Positions 63,245-64,000 of a DNA stretch of 64,000 nt are shown here, one piece after another (the first letter of the stretch is position 1; each line of letters begins with the position of its first letter). The stretch spans positions 1-64,000 of the forward strand of contig NZ_JHXZ01000015.1 of the NCBI RefSeq assembly GCF_000621565.1. Reading direction: 5' to 3'. Under the pieces are notes generated by a model. It was given only the letters and a program-made list of their open reading frames with translations, was not told where the DNA came from and did not search any database. This stretch comes from Butyrivibrio sp. LB2008. GTDB taxonomy: Bacteria; Bacillota; Clostridia; Lachnospirales; Lachnospiraceae. A program made the position numbers and the translations under genes.

Positions 63245-64000
63245 ATGCTTTATATTGGAGTAGATTTGGGAACGTCATCGGTTAAGCTCGTGCTTATGGA
63301 TGAGACAGGTAAGATTCACGGAACAACATCAAGGGAGTACAAACTTTACTTCCCTCAGCCCGGCTGGTCAGAGCAGAATCCTGCTGACTGGTACAACGAG
63401 GCTATTGCAGGACTTAAGGATCTTCTTAAGGATGTTGATAAGTCAGAAGTTGCAGGTATCAGCTTCGGTGGACAGATGCACGGTCTTGTAATTCTTGATG
63501 AGAACGATGAAGTTATCCGTCCCGCAATTCTTTGGAATGACGGAAGAACTCAGAAACAGGTTGATTATCTCAACAACGAGATCGGAAAAGAGACTCTTTC
63601 TAAGTACACTGCAAACATCGCATTTGCAGGATTTACAGCACCCAAGATCCTTTGGGTAAAAGAGAATGAGCCCGAGAACTTCAAGAAGATCAAGAAGATC
63701 ATGCTTCCCAAGGATTATCTTGCATATAAGTTATCAGGAACATTCTGCACAGATTATTCTGATGCTTCAGGAATGCTTCTTTTGGACGTTAAGAACCGTA
63801 AGTGGTCAAAAGAGATGTGTGATATCTGCGGAATCACAGAAGATATGCTTCCACAGCTCTTTGACAGCTTTGAGAAAGTCGGCGAGTTAAAGCATGAGCT
63901 TGCTGCAGAACTCGGACTTAAAGACGGTGTTGTTATAGCAGCAGGTGCCGGCGACAATGCGGCAGCAGCTGTAGGAACAGGAACAGTTGGAAACAACAAG
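63245..64000 (+). CDS. xylB: Xylulokinase, N-terminal 252 codons (runs off the window)
   Basis: FGGY-family sugar kinase: phosphate loop YIGVDLGTSSVKLVL, PQPGWSEQNPADWY, GISFGGQMHGLV and RPAILWNDGRT, all typical of XylB (D-xylulose to xylulose 5-phosphate). The later GAGDNAAAAVGTG region begins at the edge. Ribosome site AGGAGG. It completes the xylan pathway started 21 kb upstream and makes the nearby xylA remnant more interesting. Confidence 0.92.
   Translation, partial: MLYIGVDLGTSSVKLVLMDETGKIHGTTSREYKLYFPQPGWSEQNPADWYNEAIAGLKDLLKDVDKSEVAGISFGGQMHGLVILDENDEVIRPAILWNDGRTQKQVDYLNNEIGKETLSKYTANIAFAGFTAPKILWVKENEPENFKKIKKIMLPKDYLAYKLSGTFCTDYSDASGMLLLDVKNRKWSKEMCDICGITEDMLPQLFDSFEKVGELKHELAAELGLKDGVVIAAGAGDNAAAAVGTGTVGNNK

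Overview
The window looks like chromosomal DNA of a strictly anaerobic, fibre-degrading member of the Lachnospiraceae (Butyrivibrio/Pseudobutyrivibrio-like). Support: the hprK–glk–murB–rapZ–whiA–crh gene order, pyruvate formate-lyase with an FNR-type activator, an F-ATPase whose c subunit carries a predicted Na+-binding two-carboxylate motif, an intracellular xylan side-chain pathway (GH67, GH3, SASA esterase, ATPase-less oligosaccharide ABC importer), strong AGGAGG-type ribosome binding sites and moderate G+C. The genus is inferred from family recall, not from a marker gene.

Layout. 1–2000 is a graveyard: the start of an IS1634-like transposase, a 38-codon stump of an AAA_14-type ATPase, a Fic protein lacking its N-terminal inhibitory part, and the remains of a HipA-like kinase and its HTH partner behind a perfect 20-bp palindrome. 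2085–7076 is the carbon-control/cell-wall cluster (HPr kinase, glucokinase, MurB, RapZ, WhiA, a Crh-like HPr with Glu at position 15). 7346–16225 holds an acetyltransferase, a Na/phosphate cotransporter, a NUDIX hydrolase, then the fermentation block (FNR-like regulator, PflA, PflB with a perfect TTGAT-N4-ATCAA box) and a MATE exporter. 16226–18290 has an orphan gene end, an elaborate inverted-repeat element and mgtE with an unusual leader (short ORF inside a 12-bp stem). 18290–21701 has two exported proteins of unknown function and aspS. 21924–29255 is the atp operon.

29399–42171 is a xylan-utilisation locus: SASA esterase, AraC regulator, GH67 alpha-glucuronidase, two permeases plus binding lipoprotein, GH3 enzyme and a fucose/arabinose-isomerase-family protein. 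None of the enzymes has a signal peptide, so short decorated xylo-oligosaccharides are probably imported and finished inside the cell. A 79-codon remnant of xylose isomerase (xylA) lies just downstream, and a xylulokinase gene opens at the right edge. 42508–57982 is a housekeeping mix: phosphoglycerate mutase-like protein, a GH25 cell-wall enzyme, UDP-sugar enzymes and galE, an HtrA protease, an unusual ClpX, an orphan carbamate kinase, a GH2 enzyme and small membrane proteins. tex, with a histone-H1-like tail, ends at 60974.

The most unusual stretch is 61380–62120, between tex and a PD-(D/E)XK nuclease-like gene. It holds a 22-bp tandem repeat and then a regular array of 40-nt inverted-repeat units (yACAGATA ... 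ATCTGGGA). Five strict copies start 74, 75, 75 and 75 nt apart, with two weaker copies flanking. The sequence inside and between the conserved blocks varies from copy to copy. I recognise no known element with this layout, and it is my main candidate for an undescribed system.
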